Assembly: GCA_015222065.1 (NCBI GenBank)
Contig: JADFUQ010000140.1
Location: 1 to 13,375 of the forward strand
Reading direction: 5' to 3'
DNA length: 13,375 nt
From: Bacteroidota bacterium
GTDB taxonomy: Bacteria > Bacteroidota > Bacteroidia > Bacteroidales > VadinHA17
Shown: positions 1 to 7,976 of the stretch, piece by piece
Layout of the letters: each line of letters opens with the position of its first letter
Numbering within the stretch: the stretch's first letter is position 1
The notes under the pieces: model-generated
What the model was told of the DNA's origin: nothing
The model's database searches: none
Seen by the model: the letters and a program-made list of their open reading frames with translations, nothing else
Program-made: the position numbers and the translations under genes

Positions 1-29
1 TTTATTATTTTAGCCGAAAATTTTACTAT

Positions 30-2975
30 ATGGATCCTGCTATTTTGACCAGTCAGCTTGAAACCCTTGCCGGATTACTGGATGGAGATTTACTTTACGA
101 TGAAGTTAGTCGTTTGTTATATGCTACTGATGCCTCGGCTTACCGTCAAAAACCGCTTGCTATAGCTTTGCCTAAGCACAAAAATGACATTCGCAACATA
201 ATTATTTGGTCACGTGAAAATAAAATACCAATAACACCAAGAACTGCAGGAACATCTCTTGCCGGCCAGGTAGTATCAGAGGGACTTATAGTAGATGTTT
301 CACGTTATTTGAACAGAATTATTGAAGTCAACACCATAGAAAAATGGGTACGTGTAGAGCCAGGCGTTATATTGGATGAACTCAACCAATATCTTAAACC
401 AATCAGGCTGTTTTTTGGTCCGGAAACTTCAACTTCGAACCGCTGTATGATAGGTGGAATGTTAGGTAACAATGCGTGCGGAGCACATTCCATACTTTAT
501 GGCAGCACAAGAGATCATACACTTGAAGTTTGCACCATTTTAAGCGATGGTTCAGAAGCCAGATTCAATGATCTTACTGCCAGAGAGTTTGAAATTAAGT
601 GCATGGGAGAAACGCTTGAAAGCGATATATACAGGTCTATCCGTAAGATGCTTACAGACAAAACAAACAGGGAATCTATCCGTGGTGATTATCCGGATCC
701 TGTTATTCCACGACGAAATACAGGTTATGCACTCGATCTTTTGCTGAAATCAGATGTATTTACTCCAGGTGAAGAACCTTTTAACTTTTCCAGGTTACTT
801 GCCGGATCGGAAGGCACACTGGCTTTCACAACCGAGATCAAATTAAACCTGGTTGATCTCCCTCCGGCAGAAACGGGATTGGTTTGTATTTATTTTAAAA
901 CCCTTGAAGAAACCTTCAGAGCAAACCTGATTGCACTGAAGCACAAACCCGGAGCGGTGGAGATGATGGACAATATTGTACTGGAATTAACAAAAAGTAA
1001 TATTGAACAGCAAAGAAACCGGTTTTTTATTAAAGGGGAACCCGCTGCTATTCTTGTGATAGAATTTGCCCGTGAAACTCGTGATGAAATAGAACAAATT
1101 GCAAAGAACCTTGAAGCAGACATGCAAAAAGAGGGTTATGGTTATCATTTCCTCCTTATTTTTCCACCTGATGTTGATAAAGTCTGGGATCTCAGGAAAG
1201 CAGGACTTGGAATTTTATCTAATATGAAAGGAGATGCAAAACCAGTCTCCCTAATTGAAGATACAGCTATAAATGTAAATATGTTGCCTCATTACATGGA
1301 TGAGCTTAAAGGTATTTTGGATAAGCACAATAAAGAATGTGTTTACTATGCCCATATAGGATCAGGTGAACTGCATCTTCGTCCAATACTGAATCTAAAA
1401 GACCCTAATGACGTGGACCTTTACAGGACACTGGGACTTGAAGTAGCGCAACTTGTAAAAAAGTATCACGGATCATTGAGCGGGGAACATGGTGATGGAC
1501 GGCTTCGCGGAGAATTTATACCAATAATCCTGGGTAACCGGAACTATGAATTGTTAAAAGAGTTGAAAAAAAGTTGGGATCCTCTAAATATCTTCAATCC
1601 CGGAAAGATAGTAAACACACCAAGAATGAATACCAGTCTGCGTTATATTCCTGGTCAGGTTACCCCTGATATAAAAACCATATTTGACTTTTCGGATACA
1701 GGCGGAATTGTCAGGGCAGCTGAGAAATGTAATGGTTCAGGCGATTGCAGAAAAACAGAAAAAACCGGTGGAACAATGTGCCCAAGTTACATGGCAACTC
1801 GTGATGAGCATGCTTCTACCAGGGCACGAGCTAATCTGTTGCGGGAATTACTTAGTTTACCAGAGCAGGAAAAACCATTTGATCACAAAGAACTATACGA
1901 AATTCTTGATTTGTGCCTTTCCTGTAAAGGGTGTAAATCGGAATGCCCGTCAAGTGTTGACATAGCAAAAATGAAAGCAGAATTTCTACAACATTACTAC
2001 GATGATCATGGTATTCCCCTTAGAACAAGAGTTATTGCCAACATTTCAAAAATCAACCGCATAGGAGCTTTTTTCCCTGCTTTATTTAATCTCTTTGCAA
2101 AAAGTAAGGTTTTATCATTTCCGATAAAAAAGATCCTGAAATTTGCTGTTAAGCGATCAATACCTGTAATAAACACTACAACACTTAGAAAATGGGTGCG
2201 GCAAAACCTTTATAAACTTAACCCTGAAAACCCAAAAAACGGAACTGTTTACTTGTTCATTGATGAATTTACCAATTACAATGATACCCTTATCGGGGTC
2301 AAAACAATCAAATTACTTATAAAATTAGGCTACAGGGTTGAAACACAATCACATACCGAAAGCGGAAGAGCTTATATCTCTAAGGGTTTAATACGTAAAG
2401 CCCGTTGTCTTGCTGAGAAAAATATTAAAATTTTTGGCCCGTTGATTTCTGAAGAAAAACCTTTAATAGGAATTGAGCCATCAGCAATTCTGAGTTTTCG
2501 TGACGAGTATCCTGATTTGCTGCGTGGAAAAAACAAGCAAACAGCCCGACAAATTGCCAACAACACTTTTATGATTGATGAATTCCTGATAAAGGAAATG
2601 GAAAAGGGACATATAAAATCTGAAACCTTTACAGATAACAAACAGCATATAAAACTGCATGGTCATTGCCAGCAAAAATCAATTGCTTCAACTGATGCTA
2701 CAATAAAATTATTGTCTTTACCTGTAAATTACACTGTTGAAGAGATCCCATCAGGTTGCTGTGGCATGGCAGGTTCATTCGGATATGAAAAAGAGCACTA
2801 CGATTTAAGTATGAAAATCGGAGAACTGGTTTTATTTCCTGCTATCAGGGAAACTGCTGAAAAAACATTGATTGTCGCACCGGGAACAAGCTGCCGGCAT
2901 CAGATAAAAGACGGGACAAAACGAACAGCTTACCATCCTGTGGAAGTGTTGTATGATGCTTTGAGGGAAAAATAA
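30..2975 (+). CDS. FAD-linked oxidase / Fe-S oxidoreductase fusion, YdiJ-like (D-2-hydroxyacid dehydrogenase type)
   Basis: Large flavo-iron-sulfur dehydrogenase that probably oxidises a D-2-hydroxyacid (D-lactate or D-2-hydroxyglutarate) to the 2-oxoacid at the membrane face. The N-terminal FAD-binding domain (about residues 35-270) shows PRTAGTSLAGQ and GGMLGNNACGAHS. The FAD-oxidase C-terminal domain (about 270-540) carries HIGSGELHLRP and SGEHGDGR. A ferredoxin-like module follows, with C567, C573 and C584P, then C629-x2-C632-x2-C635-x3-C639P. The CCG-type C-terminal part keeps HGHC (C880), GCCGMAGSFGYE (C910, C911) and SCRHQ (C955). The 981-aa length is close to E. coli YdiJ (about 1018). 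Oddity: the first CCG half has lost its usual cysteines; ESGR occurs at 777-780 where CCGR is expected, and EPSA where EPSC is expected. The ATG at 30 directly precedes the conserved N-terminus. The gene converges on the omega-amidase gene. Family assignment is firm; the substrate is not determined. Confidence 0.9.
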   Translation: MDPAILTSQLETLAGLLDGDLLYDEVSRLLYATDASAYRQKPLAIALPKHKNDIRNIIIWSRENKIPITPRTAGTSLAGQVVSEGLIVDVSRYLNRIIEVNTIEKWVRVEPGVILDELNQYLKPIRLFFGPETSTSNRCMIGGMLGNNACGAHSILYGSTRDHTLEVCTILSDGSEARFNDLTAREFEIKCMGETLESDIYRSIRKMLTDKTNRESIRGDYPDPVIPRRNTGYALDLLLKSDVFTPGEEPFNFSRLLAGSEGTLAFTTEIKLNLVDLPPAETGLVCIYFKTLEETFRANLIALKHKPGAVEMMDNIVLELTKSNIEQQRNRFFIKGEPAAILVIEFARETRDEIEQIAKNLEADMQKEGYGYHFLLIFPPDVDKVWDLRKAGLGILSNMKGDAKPVSLIEDTAINVNMLPHYMDELKGILDKHNKECVYYAHIGSGELHLRPILNLKDPNDVDLYRTLGLEVAQLVKKYHGSLSGEHGDGRLRGEFIPIILGNRNYELLKELKKSWDPLNIFNPGKIVNTPRMNTSLRYIPGQVTPDIKTIFDFSDTGGIVRAAEKCNGSGDCRKTEKTGGTMCPSYMATRDEHASTRARANLLRELLSLPEQEKPFDHKELYEILDLCLSCKGCKSECPSSVDIAKMKAEFLQHYYDDHGIPLRTRVIANISKINRIGAFFPALFNLFAKSKVLSFPIKKILKFAVKRSIPVINTTTLRKWVRQNLYKLNPENPKNGTVYLFIDEFTNYNDTLIGVKTIKLLIKLGYRVETQSHTESGRAYISKGLIRKARCLAEKNIKIFGPLISEEKPLIGIEPSAILSFRDEYPDLLRGKNKQTARQIANNTFMIDEFLIKEMEKGHIKSETFTDNKQHIKLHGHCQQKSIASTDATIKLLSLPVNYTVEEIPSGCCGMAGSFGYEKEHYDLSMKIGELVLFPAIRETAEKTLIVAPGTSCRHQIKDGTKRTAYHPVEVLYDALREK

Positions 2976-3112
2976 TGTGAGGCAGTGTGAAGAGTCAAAT
3001 TCGAAGAATTGAAGAGTTAAGAAATTGTGTTTCAGTGTTGCTGTGAGGCAGTGTTGCAGTGTAAAGAAGCTAAGAGTGAAGAATATGTTTCAGTGTAAAA
3101 GAGTTACGTGTT
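2976..3112. repeat. Degenerate short intergenic repeats between convergent genes
   Basis: The space between the two converging stop codons is built of short purine- and GTG-rich repeats. TGTGAGGCAGTGT occurs at 2976-2988 and 3042-3054, and TGTTTCAGTGT at 3028-3038 and 3086-3096, with several GAAGAGT/AAGAGTTAAGA variants between them. The right end, AAAAGAGTTACG (3097-3108), is repeated exactly at 8083-8094 in the other repeat-rich gap. It runs into the 3' end of the omega-amidase gene, where GTTA supplies the stop codon. No convincing terminator hairpin is visible. Confidence 0.7.
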
Positions 3113-3886
3113 AATCCGGAAATCATCAGCATCGAGGTGGACAGGAAATTTTTCACGGAAAGCAATCAACTCATTAAGAGATAAGCTCATAGTTTCAACT
3201 GATTCATCATATGCACTGATTTCTGAAACGATATTTCCCCTGGGATTTATAATCATAGATTCACCGGCATATGAGATATCCCTGCCATCAATACCAACAC
3301 GGTTAACACCAACCACATATGCCTGATTTTCCAGAGCACGGGCAACAAGCAGATTTTTCCAGACTTTCCGGCGTGCTTCAGGCCAATTAGCTACATAAAT
3401 TAACATATCATATTCATTTCTATTCCGGCTCCATACAGGGAACCGGAGATCATAACAAACCAGAGGTCTGAATCTCCACCCTTTCCAGTTTGTTATCAGC
3501 TTCCTGCTTCCTCCTGAGTAATGTTGGTTTTCCTCACCCATCCTAAAAAGATGGCGTTTATCATAGTATTTTAGATTGCCATCAGGGGGCATCCAGATCA
3601 ATCGGTTCAGGAATTTATTCTTTTCACTGATAATAATACTCCCCGTAACCACAGTATTATGCTCCCGGGCTATCTCGCCCATCCAACTGACAGTTGGACC
3701 ATTTATAGCTTCAGCCATTAATGATGGTCGCATGCTAAAGCCGGTGCTAAACATTTCGGGAAGGATCACCAGATCGGTATGCTGAACCATATCCCTTATA
3801 ATATGGCTAAACATTTCCATATTTTCGTTCTTATTCTCCCAATGGATGTTGGTTTGGACGATAGTTATTTTTAATTCATCGATCAT
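3104..3886 (-). CDS. Omega-amidase / nitrilase-superfamily amidohydrolase (YafV-like)
   Basis: Carbon-nitrogen hydrolase, probably an omega-amidase that converts 2-oxoglutaramate or 2-oxosuccinamate to the 2-oxoacid and ammonia in the cytoplasm, a repair or salvage step after glutamine transamination and methionine salvage. The nitrilase Glu-Lys-Cys triad is visible: E44 in LVILPEMFSTGF, K110 in YDKRHLF and C144 in RPLVCYDLRFPVW. FRMGEENQHYSGG is typical of the YafV branch. At 260 aa it matches E. coli YafV (about 256). The start codon overlaps the end of the upstream acyltransferase gene by 11 nt, so the two are probably translated from one message. The last codons and stop lie inside the repeat block at 2976-3112, which suggests the 3' end was reshaped by it. 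Family is certain; the exact substrate is inferred. Confidence 0.88.
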   Translation of the reverse strand: MIDELKITIVQTNIHWENKNENMEMFSHIIRDMVQHTDLVILPEMFSTGFSMRPSLMAEAINGPTVSWMGEIAREHNTVVTGSIIISEKNKFLNRLIWMPPDGNLKYYDKRHLFRMGEENQHYSGGSRKLITNWKGWRFRPLVCYDLRFPVWSRNRNEYDMLIYVANWPEARRKVWKNLLVARALENQAYVVGVNRVGIDGRDISYAGESMIINPRGNIVSEISAYDESVETMSLSLNELIAFREKFPVHLDADDFRINT

Positions 3887-4433
3887 TATCTGTACTTTCT
3901 GAGAATTTACCGGGGTATTTTGGTATTATGTTTTTATAATAATTCTTCAATCTTTTCATATCGGCATCAATATCATCAGTCAACTCAAAAGCTTTGTTAA
4001 TTCCTACAGTCTTTCTGCTGTAATCAATAAACGCGAGGATTACAGGGATATTTGCTTGTTTTGCAATACGGTGAAAACCCTTTTTCCAGTTACTGACTTT
4101 TTTACGTGTTCCTTCCGGAGTTATGATAAGAACCATTTTTTTCGATCGGCTGAACAAATCTACCATTTGTTCTGAAATATAATTTCTTTTATAACGGTCA
4201 ACCGGGATTCCTCCAATTATTTTGAATATCCAACCAAACGGAAAGAAAAACGCTTCCTTTTTAATAAGAATTTTTGACCTGATCCCCTTCGTATTCAAGT
4301 ATAACCCGCCTATGAAAAAATCCCAATTGCTTGTATGAGGTGCAACGACAATAATATATTTTTCCAGATCAGGTTTTTGTCCAAACAATTGCCATCCCAT
4401 CAAATGGAGAATAAGTTTACTAATAATTCTCAT
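3876..4433 (-). CDS. PlsC-like 1-acyl-sn-glycerol-3-phosphate acyltransferase family protein
   Basis: Short membrane-associated acyltransferase of the LPLAT/PlsC superfamily, expected to move an acyl chain to a lysophospholipid or similar glycerol-phosphate acceptor at the inner membrane. Visible motifs are the catalytic HX4D (H33-TSNW-D38), block II GGIPVDR, and block III as TPEGTRKK followed by WKKGFHRIA. The N-terminus is basic and weakly hydrophobic, and 185 aa is short but normal for the compact branch of the family. It is the first gene of a two-gene minus-strand unit with the omega-amidase gene (11-nt overlap). A terminator for the preceding gene ends only 17 bp before the start codon, so its promoter must overlap that terminator or lie before it. 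Acceptor specificity cannot be read from the sequence. Confidence 0.85.
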   Translation of the reverse strand: MRIISKLILHLMGWQLFGQKPDLEKYIIVVAPHTSNWDFFIGGLYLNTKGIRSKILIKKEAFFFPFGWIFKIIGGIPVDRYKRNYISEQMVDLFSRSKKMVLIITPEGTRKKVSNWKKGFHRIAKQANIPVILAFIDYSRKTVGINKAFELTDDIDADMKRLKNYYKNIIPKYPGKFSESTDNDR

Positions 4434-4449
4434 TTATTAAGAAAAATTG

Positions 4450-4480
4450 AAAAAAAAACCTATCCCGGTAAGGATAGGTT
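4450..4480 (-). terminator. Rho-independent terminator of the 385-aa membrane-anchored gene
   Basis: On the minus strand a perfect 9-bp stem, AACCTATCC (4480-4472) and GGATAGGTT (4465-4457), encloses a 6-nt loop and runs into a T tract (the complement of A at 4450-4458). It lies about 20 bp after the stop of the gene at 4501-5658 and just before the acyltransferase start at 4433, so it should separate the two transcripts. Confidence 0.85.
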
Positions 4481-4500
4481 ACAATGTATTATAAATATTT

Positions 4501-5658
4501 TTATTCTTCTTTCAATTCGAGGTAATAATCATCAAGAATATTAGTAACCAGGGGTTTGTAATATTTCCAATAAAACTTCCTTTTATCCGAGAATTCATTA
4601 TTGTAAAGATATTTTTCAATTTTTTCGATATCATTGAAATAGGCAGTGGGATAGTTAATAATATTATGGGCAAAATCGCCTGAGAAATAAAAATAATGCT
4701 TCTTTTCCGGTTGCATGATTACTGCGGGGAAGATTTCAGGAATCAGGTTAGCTTCCAATAGTGAATCTCCAACATAATTTGTATGAATTTTAAATTCAGA
4801 AAGAACAATATTTTCGCCTGACTCGATAATATTGAACCAATATGGGTAATTTATCTGATTAGGCACTTCGTAGTTTTCCTGAGTTGTTTTACTTGAATAA
4901 ATAAATGGGACATCAAAATCAAGATGCGTTTCATTCTCAAGCACCACGACTTTATTATCATTTTTCACCAGTATAATTCCTGAATTTGTGAAGGGCCAGA
5001 TTTCAAGATATTGTTTCTCGTAAAGTTTTACAATCCATTTAGGTAAGTCAGGATTTGTTTCGGGATTAAGATCCTTATAATATTTTCCTGACCAGCCTGT
5101 CCAGTGAATATCAAAAACATTTTCCGTTTTGTTTCTCTCAAGCGGAGCAGTTGGATAAGAAAGGATATTATATTCAGCTATTATCAATTTATTCCTGTCT
5201 TTCATTTCCTTCAGTAAGAGATAATCACTATTGTTTAATCCTCCATAAATTAGCCTGGAACGGTTACTACGATTAATTCCTTGATACCAATCATTAAAAT
5301 ACACCCCATATGTATCTGCATAGTAAAGAGCATCTAATGAATCTGCTAGTTCAATTATTTCAGCAAGCCGGATTCTCCGGGTTTCCCATTTTTTCTCCCT
5401 CAAAGGACGTAGCGGAACAAAACCAAAGTAGTCTTTCTTGTAAGAATACAACCTTTTTTTTCCTTTAACATACTTATTATGAGTAAGGATCCAGTGAAAC
5501 GATTTGTGATTATACCTATTAAAAGTTGGTACTGTTTTATCCAGAATAAGCACATTAAGAGGTCGTTTTGGTTGCATACTCCACTTCACAATATTTAACA
5601 CCGGGAAAAACAAGATTACAATAAGGATTATGATAATTAGGATAAGAAACTTTTTCAT
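4501..5658 (-). CDS. Membrane-anchored protein of unknown function (385 aa)
   Basis: Not recognised as a named family. Residues 2-24 form one very hydrophobic Ile/Leu-rich segment after MKK, an uncleaved signal anchor, with the rest predicted on the periplasmic side. The body begins with PLNVLILDKTVPTFNRYNHKS. It continues with DSLDALYYADTYGVYFNDW, NRSRLIYGGLNNSDYLLL, IIAEYNILSYPTAP, then HWTGWSGKYYKDL and WPFTNSGIILV. The alternation of beta-strand-like hydrophobic runs with a 'drop to a decision about a path or time' pattern (DTYGVY, IYGGL, AEYN) suggests a class I glutamine-amidotransferase-like (Rossmann-type) fold without an obvious catalytic Cys; this is a guess. It is transcribed alone: a 436-bp gap lies before it and a terminator directly after it. 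The ATG at 5658 is the only start that includes the whole membrane segment. Confidence 0.75.
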   Translation of the reverse strand: MKKFLILIIIILIVILFFPVLNIVKWSMQPKRPLNVLILDKTVPTFNRYNHKSFHWILTHNKYVKGKKRLYSYKKDYFGFVPLRPLREKKWETRRIRLAEIIELADSLDALYYADTYGVYFNDWYQGINRSNRSRLIYGGLNNSDYLLLKEMKDRNKLIIAEYNILSYPTAPLERNKTENVFDIHWTGWSGKYYKDLNPETNPDLPKWIVKLYEKQYLEIWPFTNSGIILVKNDNKVVVLENETHLDFDVPFIYSSKTTQENYEVPNQINYPYWFNIIESGENIVLSEFKIHTNYVGDSLLEANLIPEIFPAVIMQPEKKHYFYFSGDFAHNIINYPTAYFNDIEKIEKYLYNNEFSDKRKFYWKYYKPLVTNILDDYYLELKEE

Positions 5659-6094
5659 TTTTCAGGAAGTTAAATTTGTTCGTTTTTCATAAAATATTGA
5701 ATATTCATTCTTCTACCCTTAAACTCAAATGAGTACCGCTTAAATTTAATTATAAATGTATTAAAATAAAATTATAAAAAAAAATTTCAGCAATTTTCTA
5801 TATACAGTTTATGATAATATTCGTTTTAACTTATCATTTATTACGCAAATTTGATGGGAAATGTTGTTTTTATCTCAAGTTTTTATTCATTTAACAGATA
5901 AAAGTTATCACTAGTGTTTTAAGTTTGAAATGCTAAAATGAATAAGGGGCTAAAATGCCTAAAGTTATAACTTCTTCTCTTCCCATTTATTCATTTTATC
6001 ACTTAAGTTTACTTTAATCTTTAGTTCACTTTAAACTTCTTCTCTTCTCAACTTTAGTTCACTTTTAACTTTAGTTCACTTTAAGTACTATTTA
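5659..6094. other. 436-bp intergenic region with no gene; very AT-rich, repeat-bearing right part
   Basis: No credible reading frame lies here on either strand. The left half (5659-5930) is extremely AT-rich and should hold the promoter of the membrane-anchored gene, but I see no clean TAnnTTTG element with a spaced TTTG. A 12-bp inverted repeat (TAAAATGAATAA at 5934-5945, complement at 5987-5998) encloses a 12-bp palindrome, AAGTTATAACTT (5962-5973). The right third holds the repeats listed separately. No clear terminator for ggt is visible. Confidence 0.6.
5969..6085. repeat. Degenerate repeats after the ggt stop codon
   Basis: CTTTAGTTCACTTT occurs at 6019-6032, 6052-6065 and 6069-6082. 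AACTTCTTCTCTTC occurs at 5969-5982 and 6034-6047. The block stops about 10 bp from the ggt stop codon at 6095. It is non-coding and resembles the other low-complexity intergenic blocks of this window in style but not in sequence. Confidence 0.7.
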
Positions 6095-7786
6095 TTAATA
6101 ACCAACAGCGGTATCGTCGCCTCTTGGATCGGCTCCTCCTTCAAGAATTCCATCGGGAAGAACAAGAATAGCATCAACGCGGCCAATCGGACCTCTAAGT
6201 TTTAAATTATGACCTATATTCTTCAGTTTATCTGCAACAAGACTATCCAGGGCTTCTTTTTCATAATAAATTTGATCAGGAAGCCATTGATGGTGAAACC
6301 TTTTTGCACAAACAGCCTCCTGCATTCCCATATTAAATATAGTTATATTCAGAATTGTTTGAAAGACACTTGTAATAATTGTCGAACCACCGGGTGAGCC
6401 AACAACCATAAATAATTCACCCTCGTTTTCAAGGATAGAGGGAGTCATTGAACTCAACATTCGTTTCCCAGGTTGAATAGAATTTGCTTCACCACCGGTG
6501 AGACCATAAGAATTCGGCACGCCCGGTTTGGAACTGAAATCATCCATCTCATTGTTTAACAGAAATCCGGCTCCTTTTACAATAATTTTCGATCCATATC
6601 CCCGGTTAAGTGTAGTAGTTACAGCGGCAGCATTACCCATTTCATCAACAACTGAAAAATGGGTAGTTTCTTCACTCTCGTATCCGGCAGGGATTCCATG
6701 TTTTACTTCTGATGATATCCGGGCTTTACCGGACGAAACAAGGCTCATTTGTTTTTTGATATAAGATTTATCAATGAGTCCAGAGAGTGGAACGTTATAA
6801 AAGTCAGGGTCGCCAAGAAATTTAGCTCTGTCAGCATAAACCCATCTTTCTGCTTCAGTTAGTAGATGTATATATTCAGATGAACCCCAACCCCATTCGG
6901 ATAACGGATAATTTTCCACAGATCCGAGAAGTTGTATTAATGCAATACCTCCGCTTGAGGGTGGCCCCATTGAAATAATTTTATAGTTCAAAAAATTACC
7001 AATAACCGGTTTACGCCATATTGAATTATACATTTCGAGATCATCATTAGTAATAAGACCTCCTCCCCTTTTCATCTCTGCAACAATTCTATTGGCAGTC
7101 TCACCGCCATAGAACCCTTTTCTTCCGTTATCCCTGATTAATTCAAGGGTACGAGCAAGCGCCGGCTGGATAAGAGTATCTCCTTTTTTCCATGGTTCAG
7201 TTTTAACAAAGACCGGTTGATGATTGTTATATTCAAGAAATTGTTTTTTAAGACCATTAAAGTTTTTTGCCTGGTTTGCAGTAATCGGGAATCCTTTAGT
7301 GGCAAGGTTAATTGAAGGTTGTATTACTTCCTTAAAAGAGAGAACTCCATATTTGTTATGCATTTTTATCATTCCATCTACAGTTCCCGGTACACCTGAG
7401 GCCAGATGACTGTAAGTGCTCAAACCGGGGACAACATCCCCTCTTTCATCCAGATACATATCATGATGACCTGCCAATGGTGCTTTTTCCCGGAAATCAA
7501 GAGAAACCGATGTGCCATTTGCAAATCTCACTACCATAAAGCCACCACCACCAATATTACCGGCTGCAGGATATGAGACAGCCAGTGCAAATTGCACAGA
7601 AACAGCAGCATCAATGGCATTACCACCTTTCATTAAAATCTGTTTTCCAATCGCCGATGCTTCAGGATGAGCAGATACCACCATGCCATGATCTGCCATT
7701 ACACCTCGTTCAATTTGAGCATTTTTGTTGCAGCTAAAAGAAACCGTAACCAGAATAATGATTGGAATTGATAATAATTTATGCAT
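6095..7786 (-). CDS. ggt: Gamma-glutamyltransferase / glutathione hydrolase, lipoprotein form
   Basis: Ntn-hydrolase that cleaves the gamma-glutamyl bond of glutathione and related compounds, releasing or transferring glutamate outside the cytoplasm. The precursor self-cleaves before the nucleophilic Thr, here predicted as T374 in EETTHFSVVDEMGN, giving a large N-terminal and a small C-terminal subunit. Other family marks are HPEASAIG and GGNAIDAAVSVQFAL, GNIGGGGFMVVR, DFREKAP, RMLSSMTPS and GSPGGSTI. The C-terminus ends in GGADPRGDDTAVGY, so the protein is complete; 563 aa is normal. The N-terminus is a lipoprotein signal with lipobox VSFSC (C19), so the mature enzyme is anchored by lipid; the following residues (NKNA) lack the acidic surface-export signal. 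A well-formed promoter lies just before it. The gene is divergent from the phosphate transporter gene. Confidence 0.95.
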   Translation of the reverse strand: MHKLLSIPIIILVTVSFSCNKNAQIERGVMADHGMVVSAHPEASAIGKQILMKGGNAIDAAVSVQFALAVSYPAAGNIGGGGFMVVRFANGTSVSLDFREKAPLAGHHDMYLDERGDVVPGLSTYSHLASGVPGTVDGMIKMHNKYGVLSFKEVIQPSINLATKGFPITANQAKNFNGLKKQFLEYNNHQPVFVKTEPWKKGDTLIQPALARTLELIRDNGRKGFYGGETANRIVAEMKRGGGLITNDDLEMYNSIWRKPVIGNFLNYKIISMGPPSSGGIALIQLLGSVENYPLSEWGWGSSEYIHLLTEAERWVYADRAKFLGDPDFYNVPLSGLIDKSYIKKQMSLVSSGKARISSEVKHGIPAGYESEETTHFSVVDEMGNAAAVTTTLNRGYGSKIIVKGAGFLLNNEMDDFSSKPGVPNSYGLTGGEANSIQPGKRMLSSMTPSILENEGELFMVVGSPGGSTIITSVFQTILNITIFNMGMQEAVCAKRFHHQWLPDQIYYEKEALDSLVADKLKNIGHNLKLRGPIGRVDAILVLPDGILEGGADPRGDDTAVGY

Positions 7787-7812
7787 AGATTTTAAATTTT
7801 CAAAAATTGAAC

Positions 7813-7844
7813 CAAAGGTAATTTATCACCCTCAACTTACAAAA
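7813..7844 (-). promoter_or_regulatory. Bacteroidota-type promoter of ggt
   Basis: Reading the minus strand, TTTTG (7844-7840) is followed after 19 bp by TACCTTTG (7820-7813). This matches the Bacteroidota -33 TTTG / -7 TAnnTTTG promoter, with spacing in the accepted range. The transcript start would fall near 7806, giving a leader of about 20 nt to the ATG at 7786. Confidence 0.7.
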
Positions 7845-7916
7845 TCTGTTGCAATTGTTCAATAAAAATAATCCTCTTGCCCCCGGAAACGTTGCATTAC
7901 TTCCATGTTCAAATTA

Positions 7917-7944
7917 TTAAATAAAACTTAACTTAAAATTAACA
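7917..7944 (+). promoter_or_regulatory. Putative PHO box (11-bp direct-repeat array) of the PiT gene
   Basis: Three hexamers, TTAAAT (7917), TTAACT (7928) and TTAACA (7939), sit exactly 11 bp apart with 5-bp spacers. This is the geometry of PhoB/PhoP binding sites, and the hexamers resemble the B. subtilis PhoP box TT(A/C/T)ACA. A PhoB-like regulator is encoded nearby and a phosphate transporter lies downstream. Since the core TTAA is palindromic, action on ggt cannot be excluded. This is an inference from pattern and context. Confidence 0.5.
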
Positions 7945-7976
7945 TACACAGCTACTATTCCTATTATTTTGAGAAT

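Noticed and set aside
5740..5766. TTAAAT/TTAATT/TTAAAA hexamers as a third PHO box before the membrane-anchored gene
   Set aside because: Spacings are 6 and 15 bp, not 11; this is what chance gives in very AT-rich DNA and serves as a contrast to the two real-looking arrays.
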